From assembly GCA_045541355.1 (NCBI GenBank), contig JAZQIW010000090.1, positions 1 to 18,655 of the forward strand: a stretch of 18,655 nucleotides of DNA. Direction: 5' to 3'. Within the stretch, counting starts at the first letter, position 1. Each line of letters begins with the position of its first letter. Origin of the DNA: UMGS1387 sp045541355 (GTDB lineage Bacteria > Bacillota > Clostridia > Oscillospirales > CAG-382). This document shows positions 7,671 through 13,946 of the stretch, piece by piece. The notes under the pieces were generated by a model that was not told the origin of the DNA, ran no database searches, and saw nothing but the letters and a program-made list of their open reading frames with translations. The position numbers and the translations under genes are program-made.

Positions 7671-7724
7671 TGTCCCTTTCGGACATATATCAAAAGGGAC
7701 AGCGTGGCTGTCCCTTTGCGTTTT
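7671..7724 (+). terminator. Terminator after valS with a competing upstream arm
   Basis: AAAGGGACAGC (7693-7703), loop GTG and GCTGTCCCTTT (7707-7717) form a perfect 11-bp stem, then GCG and TTTT. The 5' arm can instead pair with an upstream TGTCCCTTT (7671-7679), and that segment also makes a small TGTCC/GGACA hairpin (7671-7685). The main hairpin is a confident terminator. The alternative pairing is seen in the sequence, but its regulatory use is unproven. Confidence 0.8.
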
Positions 7725-7731
7725 ACTGTGG

Positions 7732-7749
7732 CGGAGAACACATTCTCCG
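7732..7749 (+). promoter_or_regulatory. Leader hairpin upstream of the five-gene operon
   Basis: CGGAGAA (7732-7738), loop CACA, TTCTCCG (7743-7749): a 7-bp perfect hairpin between the valS terminator and the AAGGAA ribosome binding site (7769-7774). I see no good promoter between 7655 and 7782; a TATAAT at 7666-7671 lacks a -35 and lies before the terminator. The operon may therefore depend on read-through or on a weak promoter. Confidence 0.4.
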
Positions 7750-7782
7750 TAAAATCCAACACAATAATAAGGAATTCGCTTT

Positions 7783-8418
7783 ATGAATATAAAATGCCTT
7801 CCTCTTTCCTGTAATTGTTATATCGTGTCGGACAGTGACGGTAATGCCGTGCTTTTCGACCCCTGTGAAAGAGGACAAGAAATATACGAATATATTAAAG
7901 AGCAGGGGCTTTTACTCTGTGCTGTTATCATCACCCACGCCCATTTTGACCATATCTACGGCCTCTCCGACCTTGTTTATGCGGCAAAAAATGACGGCAG
8001 GGATGTTCCTGTGTATGTGCATAAGGATGATGCACCTGCAATGAGAAGCAGAGAAAAAAATCTTTCTTCACCTTTGTTCGGCACCCCATATGAGTATACA
8101 GGTATACTTTTTGAACTGTCGGACACAGATGCCGTGAAGGCGGGGAACATAACCTTCAGAGTGGTGTCAACACCGGGACATACCGTGGGAAGTGCCTGCT
8201 ATGTTAATGATGAAGAAAGGGTTATCTTTGCAGGCGACGTGCTTTTTGAGGGCTCAATCGGCAGAACGGATTTTCCCGGCGGAGATATGGGCAAAATGAA
8301 AATGTCGCTTGAAAAGCTCATGGAATTTAATGATTCCTACCGCGTTTATCCCGGACACGGGCCGAGTACAACCATCGGGGATGAAAGAAACTTCAACCCG
8401 TATATTGCACAGCTATGA
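7783..8418 (+). CDS. Metallo-beta-lactamase-fold hydrolase (glyoxalase II-like)
   Basis: A 211-residue cytosolic MBL-fold protein. Metal ligands are all visible: THAHFDH (His52, His54, Asp56, His57), His133 in TPGHTVGS, Asp152 in FAGDVLF and His192 in YPGHGPST. The FEGSIGRTDFPGGD segment is typical of the small glyoxalase II-like group widespread in Firmicutes, which hydrolyse thioesters or similar substrates; the true substrate is unknown. The start has AAGGAA 8 nt upstream. It is the first gene of a tight operon and its stop overlaps the next start (ATGA at 8415-8418). That coupling is common for this hydrolase and does not by itself prove a redox role. Confidence 0.93.
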   Translation: MNIKCLPLSCNCYIVSDSDGNAVLFDPCERGQEIYEYIKEQGLLLCAVIITHAHFDHIYGLSDLVYAAKNDGRDVPVYVHKDDAPAMRSREKNLSSPLFGTPYEYTGILFELSDTDAVKAGNITFRVVSTPGHTVGSACYVNDEERVIFAGDVLFEGSIGRTDFPGGDMGKMKMSLEKLMEFNDSYRVYPGHGPSTTIGDERNFNPYIAQL

Positions 8419-8780
8419 GAAAAATCCATAGAAATGATATAATTCTCAACATCCTTGTAATTGCTCTGTGCATATCAATGCCGATATACCTTTCGACGCT
8501 GTCTGAGGATAAAGAAAAGACGGTGGTTGTATCCTTTGACGGAAACGAGGAAAGAAGAATAAGCCTTTCTGACGACTTTACCTACCATACCCACGGCGTT
8601 GAAATAACCGTAGAGAACGGGCGGGCATATGTTTCAAACACAAGCTGCCCCGATAGGCTATGTATGAAAATGAAGGATGCAAAGGATGTGGGCGACAGCA
8701 TAATCTGCGTACCCAATAAGGTCTCTGTAAGAATTGCAGGCAGCAAAGATGCGGGGGAGGCTGATGTTGTTGCAGGATAG
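8415..8780 (+). CDS. Membrane-anchored NusG domain II protein (EetA-like)
   Basis: A 121-residue protein with one N-terminal membrane segment (about residues 8-29, ILNILVIALCISMPIYL) and an extracytoplasmic NusG domain II. The diagnostic motif is SCPDRLC (Cys78 and Cys83), followed about 15 residues later by ICVPNKVSVRI (Cys98). This domain is unrelated in job to the transcription factor NusG. In Firmicutes it is found beside Gx-type membrane proteins and ApbE; the Listeria extracellular electron transfer locus encodes a protein of this kind, EetA. The three conserved cysteines could bind a redox cofactor or form a disulfide, but this is not established. Start ATG 8415 overlaps the upstream stop by 4 nt, so translation is coupled. 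Confidence 0.85.
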   Translation: MRKIHRNDIILNILVIALCISMPIYLSTLSEDKEKTVVVSFDGNEERRISLSDDFTYHTHGVEITVENGRAYVSNTSCPDRLCMKMKDAKDVGDSIICVPNKVSVRIAGSKDAGEADVVAG

Positions 8781-9315
8781 AAAAGAAAAAATAAAAAGAA
8801 TAGCATTGTGTGCGGTATTCCTTGCCATTTCGGTAATAATATCCTTTGTGGAGGCAATAAGCGGAATAAACAGCTTTATTCCTTTGCCCGGGGTAAGACT
8901 CGGCTTTTGCAATATAGCGATTACTGCCTGCCTGTATACAGTGTCGGCATCGGGGGCACTTTGTGTTGCTCTTTTAAGAGTGCTGTTTCTGTTTTTGTTT
9001 TCGGGAAATCCCGTCTCGCTTGTCATGTCGCTTTGCGGCGGACTTGCATCTCTGATATCGCTTGTTGCGACAAAAAAACTGTATGGCAGAGTCTTTTCAT
9101 TTGCAGGTGTTTCATGCATCAGCGCTGTGTGCCATAGCCTTGGACAGATAATGGGTGCAATCCTTATTATGCACGATGTGTCGCTCCTTTATTATCTCCC
9201 CGTGTTTGTTGCCGCATCAAGCGTTGCGGGAACTGTAAGCGGTACGGTTATGAATATTATTCTGCCGAGACTCTCGGTATTGCTCGGAAAAAATGTTGGG
9301 GGTGAAAGGGCATGA
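8764..9315 (+). CDS. Gx transporter family membrane protein (EetB-like, Hpre_diP_synt_I)
   Basis: A protein of about 183 residues with four to six hydrophobic helices. Typical family features are PLPGVRLGFCNIAI near residue 40, FLFSGNPVSLVMSLCGGLAS and HSLGQIMGAILI. The family was named heptaprenyl diphosphate synthase component I, but its fold and motifs look like S-components of ECF transporters. In Listeria the relative EetB belongs to the electron-transfer locus. The start is uncertain: GGAGG (8756-8760) is only 3 nt from ATG 8764, and TTG codons at 8767 and 8770 are better spaced. The gene overlaps the preceding one by 17 nt and the following one by 4 nt (ATGA at 9312-9315), so all three proteins are probably made together. 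Confidence 0.85.
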   Translation: MLLQDRKEKIKRIALCAVFLAISVIISFVEAISGINSFIPLPGVRLGFCNIAITACLYTVSASGALCVALLRVLFLFLFSGNPVSLVMSLCGGLASLISLVATKKLYGRVFSFAGVSCISAVCHSLGQIMGAILIMHDVSLLYYLPVFVAASSVAGTVSGTVMNIILPRLSVLLGKNVGGERA

Positions 9316-10349
9316 AAAGAACAGCTTTCGTACTCCTTGCTGCTGTTGTCATGCTGATTTCTTGCAGAAACGTATACAGGTATACCAACGATACGTTTTT
9401 TGCCATGAACACCGTAGTAAACACCGTGGTGTCAGAGGAAATAGGCGAGGATTATACGCAAGAGGTAATATCGGATATCGAAAAACGTATGTCAAGAACA
9501 CTTGCCGACAGTGAAATATCATGCCTTAACGACGGCGGTGAGGTTGTACTTTCGGAGGATACTTTCAGGGTGCTTGAAAAAGCCTTGCAGATTGCAAGGG
9601 ATACGGATTATGCCTTTAATCCCTGCATGGGAGCTCTTACGGATTTGTGGGATATAACCTCGGGTAGGAACATTGTTCCCTCGGATAAGGATATTAAAGC
9701 GGCACTTTCCTTTTGCGATGCTTCACTCGTTGAGATTTCCGATGGAAAGGTAATAATTCCGGACGGAATGAAGATAGACCTTGGCGGCGTGGCAAAAGGG
9801 TATGCTTTGCAAGAAGCTTCAAAGAGACTTACGGATGCCGCCAAAGAAAAGTTTGCGGGCGCCGATTTTTGTATCAGCCTTGGCGGAAACGTAGCTGTTT
9901 CGGGCACATCACAAAGCCGAAAAGAGTCAGGGCATACCGGCTGGAATGTCGGCATAACAAACCCCTTTGAAAAGGGTGAGCTTTTGGGGACTGTTACGCT
10001 GGATTTTGGCTATGTGTCTGTCTCGGGAGGCTATGAGCGTTTTTTTGAAAAGGACGGAAAAATATATCACCATATCTTTGACAGCAAAACAGGATATCCT
10101 TCGGACAGCGGGCTTGCCTGCGCGGTTGTGATATCCGATGACGGACTGTGTGCCGATGCACTCTCAACGGCGCTGTTTGTAATGGGAAGCGATAGGGCGC
10201 AGGAGTTTTATCGCAGTAAGGTGTATGATTTTGAAATGATACTTGTCAAGGAAAACGGCGATGTGCTTGTAAGCGAAGGAATTTTCGATGATGTGTCTGT
10301 CAAGGAGAACAGTAAGAATATAAATTCGGAAAAAGTGAAGATAATATAA
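9312..10349 (+). CDS. apbE: FAD:protein FMN transferase (ApbE), lipoprotein form
   Basis: A 345-residue ApbE enzyme that moves FMN from FAD to a threonine or serine of extracytoplasmic redox proteins. The signal peptide MKRTAFVLLAAVVMLISC ends in lipobox LISC, so it is anchored on the outer face of the membrane. Family motifs in order: FFAMNTVVNT (residues 31-40), IDLGGVAKGYA, CISLGGNVAVSG, HHIFDSKTGYP and the C-terminal DALST (Asp282 to Thr286), the magnesium-binding region. Length is typical. The start overlaps the upstream stop. I find no DxxSGAT-type acceptor motif in any protein of this window, so the flavinylated partner is probably elsewhere in the genome. It corresponds to FmnB of the Listeria locus by family. 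Confidence 0.95.
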   Translation: MKRTAFVLLAAVVMLISCRNVYRYTNDTFFAMNTVVNTVVSEEIGEDYTQEVISDIEKRMSRTLADSEISCLNDGGEVVLSEDTFRVLEKALQIARDTDYAFNPCMGALTDLWDITSGRNIVPSDKDIKAALSFCDASLVEISDGKVIIPDGMKIDLGGVAKGYALQEASKRLTDAAKEKFAGADFCISLGGNVAVSGTSQSRKESGHTGWNVGITNPFEKGELLGTVTLDFGYVSVSGGYERFFEKDGKIYHHIFDSKTGYPSDSGLACAVVISDDGLCADALSTALFVMGSDRAQEFYRSKVYDFEMILVKENGDVLVSEGIFDDVSVKENSKNINSEKVKII

Positions 10350-10378
10350 TGAAGAAAAAAGGCTGCGGGAGGGGTTTT

Positions 10379-11581
10379 ATGAGGCTTAAAAGAATGCTTT
10401 GTCTTATGCTTTTGTTGTGCATTGTGATGCTTTGCGGCTGTACCTTTAAAGGTGGCGGCAATATAACAAGCGATGTCAAAGATAATGAGGACGCTGTCTT
10501 GCTTGATGAGGCACAGAACTTGCCTCAGAATGAAGTTGCCGGCAAAGATGAACAAGGCGAAGATAACGCAGAGAATGAAGAAAATGCAGGTAACGGTATT
10601 GGCACGGAAGAACAAAGCCAAAGGGTTGATGTTTCTGAATTTATTGCAGCTATGGGATGCAGAATGTCCGAGGGCGGAAAATATATGGCAGAAGCAGAAA
10701 AGCTTTGCCGCGCTATTGTAGAGGGCGATACCCGGACATTTGCCGACTTTACGATGGGTAAGAGCGAATACTATGACTTTGTAAAGGAGTACGGAATTTC
10801 CTCTTTTCGCCTTTATCCCTTTGAGTTTACTGAAGAAAAGCTTGCAGAGCTTAATGAAAACGGTTTTTATGTGCTTTCGCATGATAATTTTCTTGTAGAG
10901 CTTGAATTTGAAAAGGATGCGTCGAAAAAAAACTTTGACGGCGAAAGTCTGTATTGCTTCGGTCTTGAAATGGATCCTGCGGCGGGAAATCTTCTTGCAT
11001 ATTTTGTGCCGTATTATGAGGCGCAAAGCAACGTGATTAAAAGTATAGACGTTAGCTATGAAGAATATTTTATTGATGAATTTTCGTCTTTGTTTTTCAG
11101 AAGCGGAAATGTGACGGACGGCAGAAATTTTCCCGAATACTTTGATTTTGCCGACAGTCCGCACTTTATCACCCATATCATGGCAAAAAGCGGGGTGTAC
11201 GGCGAGCCGCCGTACACCTATGATGAAGTGAACAAGTTTATCGCCGATAGTTTTTACGGAAACGTCGGTCTTGACATTTCCGAAATAAATGCTCCCGGCT
11301 GGACTTCAGCGGGAATAGTCTATGAAAGTGACGACCCCGAGCGTATTTACGGATGCTCGTGGGCTCACGGCGGAACAAGCGCAGAGCTTAGAATCGTAAA
11401 TGTTGACAGAGGCGATGAAAGCAGCGTTTATACTGTTGAGCTTTATGCTGACTATTCGGGAATTGCTCTGTCAAGGCGTGTGGACTTTTATTTTGATAAG
11501 CTTGAAAACGGTCTTTCAAGTCTTACACTTGTCAATGTTTATGACGATACAGGCAGGGAAATGGCTCTTTCCTCTGTTTGA
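10379..11581 (+). CDS. Lipoprotein of unknown family, last gene of the ApbE operon
   Basis: A 400-residue secreted lipoprotein: signal MRLKRMLCLMLLLCIVMLCGC with lipobox LCGC (Cys21). An acidic, Asn/Glu-rich low-complexity linker follows (about residues 35-80), then a globular region I do not recognise (EGDTRTFADFTMGKSEYYDF, FVPYYEAQ, WAHGGTSAEL). There is no FMN-binding-domain acceptor motif and no heme or Fe-S motif. ATG 10379 is preferred because GGGAGGGG (10367-10374) lies just upstream and the signal peptide then starts normally. An ATG at 10349, overlapping the ApbE stop by one base, is in frame and would add ten residues. Position suggests a partner or client of the upstream membrane redox module, but this is inference. 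A strong hairpin lies inside the gene (11194-11218). Confidence 0.85.
   Translation: MRLKRMLCLMLLLCIVMLCGCTFKGGGNITSDVKDNEDAVLLDEAQNLPQNEVAGKDEQGEDNAENEENAGNGIGTEEQSQRVDVSEFIAAMGCRMSEGGKYMAEAEKLCRAIVEGDTRTFADFTMGKSEYYDFVKEYGISSFRLYPFEFTEEKLAELNENGFYVLSHDNFLVELEFEKDASKKNFDGESLYCFGLEMDPAAGNLLAYFVPYYEAQSNVIKSIDVSYEEYFIDEFSSLFFRSGNVTDGRNFPEYFDFADSPHFITHIMAKSGVYGEPPYTYDEVNKFIADSFYGNVGLDISEINAPGWTSAGIVYESDDPERIYGCSWAHGGTSAELRIVNVDRGDESSVYTVELYADYSGIALSRRVDFYFDKLENGLSSLTLVNVYDDTGREMALSSV
11194..11218 (+). promoter_or_regulatory. Intragenic 11-bp GC-rich hairpin
   Basis: GGTGTACGGCG (11194-11204), loop AGC and CGCCGTACACC (11208-11218) pair perfectly within the coding sequence of the last lipoprotein, encoding about VYGEPPYT. 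The stem is much more GC-rich than its surroundings. No T tract follows, so it is not a terminator. It may affect mRNA stability or be accidental. Confidence 0.45.
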
Positions 11582-11646
11582 TGGCTCGAAAATATGTAAT
11601 TTTACACAATTTTTTTGCTAAAAATATTATTTATTTGTGCGAACAC

Positions 11647-11675
11647 TTGAAATACGGCAGTTTTTGATATATAAT
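11647..11675 (+). promoter_or_regulatory. Sigma-A promoter for L-fucose isomerase
   Basis: TTGAAA (11647-11652) and TATAAT (11670-11675) are separated by 17 bp. The start would be near 11682, giving a 40-nt leader. No obvious operator palindrome is present, so sugar control, if any, is not visible here. Confidence 0.8.
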
Positions 11676-11721
11676 AAAAAAGTAGTAAAATTCAATGCTT
11701 TGTGAAAAGGAGAATTTAATT

Positions 11722-13557
11722 ATGGCAGAATCAAGATATGTCGGCGGATATCCCGTTATCGGTATCAGACCTTGTATTGACGGCAGACGCGGTCCTATGA
11801 TGCTCAGAGAATCCCTTGAGCCTACGGTATGGGCGATGGCAGAGGCTGTAAAGAAGCTTTTTGAAGAGAATTTATACTATTCAAACGGCGAGCCCGTTAA
11901 GGTAGTTATGGCAGACACCTCCATAGGCCGTGTGCCCGAGGCTGCGGCTTGTGCAGAAAAGTTCAGAAAGGAAGGCGTAGATATTACCCTTTCCGTAACA
12001 AGCTGCTGGTGCTACGGCTCAGAAACAATGGATATGGATCCCAATACAATCAAGGGTGTTTGGGGCTTTAACGGTACAGAAAGACCCGGTGCCGTTTACC
12101 TTGCAGCAGTTCTTGCAGGCCATGCACAGAAGGGACTTCCCGCATTCGGTATTTACGGTCACGAGGTACAGGACGTTGAAGACGTTGGTGAGATTCCCGA
12201 GGACGTTAAGGAAAAGCTTCTCCGCTTTGGCAGAGCTGCTGTTGCAGTAGCTACAATGAGAGGAAAGAGCTATCTCCAGATTGGTTCTCAGTGTATGGGT
12301 ATTGCCGGCTCCATTATGGATCAGGATTTTGTTGAAAGCTATCTCGGTATGAGAGTAGAGTCTGTTGACGAGGTTGAAATCCTCAGAAGAATGGAAGAGG
12401 GCATCTATAACGAAGAAGAGTATCAGAAGGCACTCAAGTGGACAAGAGAGCATTGCAAGGAAGGCAGAGACGATAACCCCGAAACAACACCCTTCCTCGG
12501 CAAGGATCATAAGATTAAGTTCACACAGGAAGAAAAGGATAAGCAGTGGGAATTCACCGTTAAGATGTACTGCATAATCAAGGATCTCATGGCAGGTAAC
12601 AAGAACCTTCCCGATGCTTTTGTAGAAGAAAAGGTTGGCCACAATGCCATTGCAGGCGGCTTCCAGGGACAGAGACAGTGGACAGACCATTGGCCTAACT
12701 GTGACTACCCCGAAGCACATCTTTCCTCCTCCTTCGACTACGAAGGTGCACGTGAGCCCTTTACACTTGCAACCGAAAATGACGTTCTCAACGGTCTCGG
12801 TATGCTCTTTATGAGACTGCTCACACACAGAGCACAGATATTTGCCGATGTTCGTACATATTGGTCAGGCGAAGCAACAGAGAGAGTTACAGGATATAAG
12901 CTTGAAGGTAAGGCAAAAGAATGTAACGGTCTTATCCACCTTCTCAACTCCGGTGCTGCTTGTCTTGATGCCTGCGGCGAATGTACAGATGAAAACGGCA
13001 ATGCTGTTATGAAGAAGTGGTGGGAAGTTACTGATGAAGATATCAAGAAGATGACAGATGCTACCGTTTGGTGCGAAGCAGGCTTTGATAACTTCAGAGG
13101 CGGCGGATTCTCCAGCCACTATACAACAAAGGCAGAAATGCCCTGTACAATGATAAGACTTAACCTTGTTAAGGGACTCGGTCCCGTTCTTCAGATTGCT
13201 GAAGGCTGGACAGTTAAGCTTCCCGACGATGTTTCCGATACGCTTATGGAAAGAACAAACCCCACATGGCCTTGTACATGGTTTGCTCCCAGATGTGACG
13301 GCAAGGAAGGCAGCCCCTTCAAGACAGCATATGAAGTAATGCAGAACTGGGGTGCTAACCACGGCGCAATTTCCTATGGACATATCGGCGCCGACCTTAT
13401 TACAATGTGCTCCATGCTCAGAATTCCCGTTTGTATGCATAACGTTCCCGAAGATGAAATCTTCCGCCCTGCTGCTTGGAATGCTTTCGGTATGGATAAG
13501 GAAGGTCAGGATTACAGAGCTTGCGCAGCTTACGGTCCTCTTTATAAGAAGGTTTAA
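11722..13557 (+). CDS. fucI: L-fucose isomerase
   Basis: A 611-residue cytosolic enzyme converting L-fucose to L-fuculose (and often D-arabinose to D-ribulose) with Mn2+. Similarity to the E. coli enzyme is evident throughout: IGIRPCIDGRRGPMMLRESLE at the N-terminus, TSCWCYGSETMDMDP, GSQCMGIAGSIMD and the C-terminal RIPVCMHNVPEDEIFRPAAW. Metal ligands align with E. coli Glu337 and Asp361 as Glu352 (in ATENDV) and Asp376 (in FADVRTYW), with the same 24-residue spacing; His547 in GANHG probably matches His528. AAGGAG lies 9 nt before ATG 11722, and the family N-terminus fits this start. It stands alone, without fuculokinase or aldolase in the window, so the rest of the pathway must be elsewhere. 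It ends directly in a family 1 repeat. Confidence 0.97.
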   Translation: MAESRYVGGYPVIGIRPCIDGRRGPMMLRESLEPTVWAMAEAVKKLFEENLYYSNGEPVKVVMADTSIGRVPEAAACAEKFRKEGVDITLSVTSCWCYGSETMDMDPNTIKGVWGFNGTERPGAVYLAAVLAGHAQKGLPAFGIYGHEVQDVEDVGEIPEDVKEKLLRFGRAAVAVATMRGKSYLQIGSQCMGIAGSIMDQDFVESYLGMRVESVDEVEILRRMEEGIYNEEEYQKALKWTREHCKEGRDDNPETTPFLGKDHKIKFTQEEKDKQWEFTVKMYCIIKDLMAGNKNLPDAFVEEKVGHNAIAGGFQGQRQWTDHWPNCDYPEAHLSSSFDYEGAREPFTLATENDVLNGLGMLFMRLLTHRAQIFADVRTYWSGEATERVTGYKLEGKAKECNGLIHLLNSGAACLDACGECTDENGNAVMKKWWEVTDEDIKKMTDATVWCEAGFDNFRGGGFSSHYTTKAEMPCTMIRLNLVKGLGPVLQIAEGWTVKLPDDVSDTLMERTNPTWPCTWFAPRCDGKEGSPFKTAYEVMQNWGANHGAISYGHIGADLITMCSMLRIPVCMHNVPEDEIFRPAAWNAFGMDKEGQDYRACAAYGPLYKKV

Positions 13558-13561
13558 TGGT

Positions 13562-13724
13562 TAGTTACAAACAGCACATTTTTCCGCTTTTTCTTTAGAA
13601 AAAGAAAAAGCTTAGCAAAAAGAAACCATAATCACAACTTTTCTTTAAAAGGTTTAATCAAAACGTAATATTCTCGATTGAAGTGATTCGCTGATGCCAT
13701 TTTTTGGCATCAGCGAATTTTTGC
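13562..13724 (+). repeat. Family 1 3'-UTR element, copy 1 (after fucI), ending in a terminator
   Basis: The element begins 4 nt after the fucI stop with AGTTACAAACAGCA. Hairpin 1 is GCTTTTTCTTT (13586-13596), loop AGAA, AAAGAAAAAGC (13601-13611). A conserved box, AAAACGTAATATTCTCGATT, ends at about 13679. Terminal hairpin: ATTCGCTGATGCCA (13686-13699), T5 loop, TGGCATCAGCGAAT (13705-13718), followed by TTTT. The last hairpin is a convincing rho-independent terminator for fucI. The conserved 5' part is not explained by termination alone. Confidence 0.8.
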
Positions 13725-13740
13725 TTATTTTGCTTTTTTT

Positions 13741-13814
13741 GTTACTTTTCTTCGTAGAAAAGTAAGGCTCGCTGTCCGCAGACAGCGAAATACCTGTCAG
13801 ATAAAAAGTAACTA
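13741..13814. repeat. Family 2 two-hairpin intergenic element, copy 2
   Basis: Hairpin A: TTACTTTTCT (13742-13751), loop TCGT, AGAAAAGTAA (13756-13765). Hairpin B: CGCTGTC (13770-13776), loop CGCA (13777-13780), GACAGCG (13781-13787). The tail GAAATACCTGTC leads to AAAAAGTAACT, whose AAAAGTAAC (13804-13812) can also pair with GTTACTTTT (13741-13749). Compared with copy 1, both stems differ in sequence but keep perfect pairing, and the loop of B is identical. The remainder to 13868 shows nothing recognisable. Confidence 0.7.
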
Positions 13815-13868
13815 AACTGAAGTAATAAAAAGAGATTTTTTCTGCCAACACAAAATACATAATATTTA

Positions 13869-13899
13869 CATTAAATGTTGACTTCTAATGCATTAAATG
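13869..13899 (+). promoter_or_regulatory. Operator-like direct repeats in the LRR/dockerin gene promoter
   Basis: The 9-mer CATTAAATG occurs at 13869-13877, abutting the -35, and at 13891-13899, overlapping the TG of the extended -10. The starts are 22 bp apart, about two helical turns. A perfect palindrome TAATGCATTA (13886-13895) lies in the spacer. This arrangement would suit a repressor that blocks the promoter, but no regulator is identified. Confidence 0.5.
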
Positions 13900-13906
13900 C
13901 TATAAT
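13878..13906 (+). promoter_or_regulatory. Strong sigma-A promoter with extended -10 for the LRR/dockerin gene
   Basis: TTGACT (13878-13883), 17-bp spacer, TATAAT (13901-13906) preceded by TGC, an extended -10. This is the closest to consensus of any promoter in the window. Transcription would start near 13913, about 34 nt before the start codon. Confidence 0.88.
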
Positions 13907-13946
13907 ATATTGAATATTTGTGTGCATAAACCGAAAGGGTCTTGAA

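Noticed and set aside
10208..11176. Long minus-strand open frame (322 codons) opposite the ApbE-operon lipoprotein
   Set aside because: Its translation is rich in Lys, Phe, Ile and His as expected for an antisense frame. The plus strand has a convincing signal peptide, ribosome binding site and operon context.
10379..11581. Flavinylation acceptor in the last operon lipoprotein (segment DYSGIA)
   Set aside because: It does not match the DxxSGA(S/T) consensus and there is no FMN-binding-domain context.
11595..11617. Terminator after the ApbE operon (TGTAA/TTACA followed by a T tract)
   Set aside because: The stem is only five AT-rich pairs with a 2-nt loop, too weak to call despite the T run.
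12019..12828. Minus-strand open frame of 269 codons inside fucI
   Set aside because: It is a shadow of the highly conserved fucI coding sequence, with Cys- and Leu-rich antisense composition.
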